Shown here: positions 63,941 to 64,000 of the stretch, one piece after another | How the letters are laid out: each line of letters opens with the position of its first letter | Position numbering within the stretch: position 1 is the stretch's first letter | Assembly (NCBI GenBank): GCA_963719805.1 | Contig: CAVRDF010000008.1 | Span: forward strand, 806,001-870,000 | Origin: JAMXLO01 sp963719805 | GTDB lineage: Bacteria > Pseudomonadota > Alphaproteobacteria > Acetobacterales > Acetobacteraceae | DNA length: 64,000 nucleotides | Reading direction: 5' to 3' | Position numbers and translations under genes: made by a program | Notes under the pieces: model-generated | What the model saw: only the letters and a program-made list of their open reading frames with translations | What the model was told of the DNA's origin: nothing | Databases searched by the model: none

Positions 63941-64000
63941 ACCGCTCGCCGTCTGCCCTTTGCATCAATTACACATCGAGCAAGGGAGCTGCGAGCGCCA

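Noticed and set aside
1..64000. CRISPR arrays, insertion sequences, tRNA and rRNA genes
   Set aside because: I found no regularly spaced repeats, no transposase or inverted terminal repeats, and no cloverleaf-like GTTCGA T-arm contexts or rRNA stretches. A covariance-model scan would be needed to exclude small RNAs.

Overview
The window looks like chromosomal DNA of a high-GC alphaproteobacterium, most likely of the Acetobacteraceae/Rhodospirillales. The best evidence is the housekeeping block at 34-49 kb: pyrF, fabD-fabG-acpP-fabF, a cyclopropane-fatty-acid synthase-like gene, dnaB-alr-mlaE-mlaF, then radA-cvpA-purF-SDR. The gene families and this order are typical of that group. The species assignment is inference; there is no rRNA or tRNA here to test it.

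Layout. 1-3.5 kb: CoA-thioester catabolism (quinone oxidoreductase tail, DUF35 protein, thiolase, CaiB-type CoA-transferase). 3.5-19.6 kb: a catabolic region with a Ldh-type dehydrogenase, a molybdo-hydroxylase large subunit, a ThDP enzyme and a FAD monooxygenase in one coupled run, then an LLM flavin oxidoreductase with a solute-binding protein, an NHL propeller with a threonine aldolase, a peptidoglycan-binding lipoprotein, a diiron-type metallo-beta-lactamase-fold protein and two tandem polysaccharide-deacetylase-like enzymes. 19.6-23.8 kb: a VOC protein and a PadR regulator with a palindromic operator, an ICMT-type methyltransferase, a TauD dioxygenase, two broken genes (chromate transporter and AraC) and mscL. 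23.9-32.6 kb: a bacterial alpha-2-macroglobulin, PBP1C and an aspartyl-protease lipoprotein in one coupled operon, then a NarL/LuxR response regulator. 32.6-49.6 kb: a glycolate-oxidase-type flavoprotein and the housekeeping block. 49.6-57 kb: an OmpA-like porin, a truncated adenylate cyclase, an epimerase and a methyltransferase/GT2/small flippase set for surface glycosylation, plus a PEP-CTERM protein. 57-64 kb: a succinate-semialdehyde dehydrogenase, selB, an NCS2 permease with an unusual regulatory tail followed by a STAS protein, and a second PEP-CTERM protein.

At least a dozen genes are split by what look like one-base insertions or deletions, with good family sequence on both sides. 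These are spread evenly over operons and conserved families, so uncorrected sequencing or assembly indels are more likely than mass gene decay. I therefore annotate most split genes as single genes with a marked frameshift.

The most interesting lead is the NCS2 permease at 60630-62333. Its C-terminal extension resembles a degenerate RsbW-type (GHKL) domain, and the next gene encodes a SpoIIAA-like STAS protein that keeps the phospho-acceptor serine. This suggests a partner-switch-like control of a nucleobase transporter. A decayed fragment of a second copy of the same extension lies just upstream.
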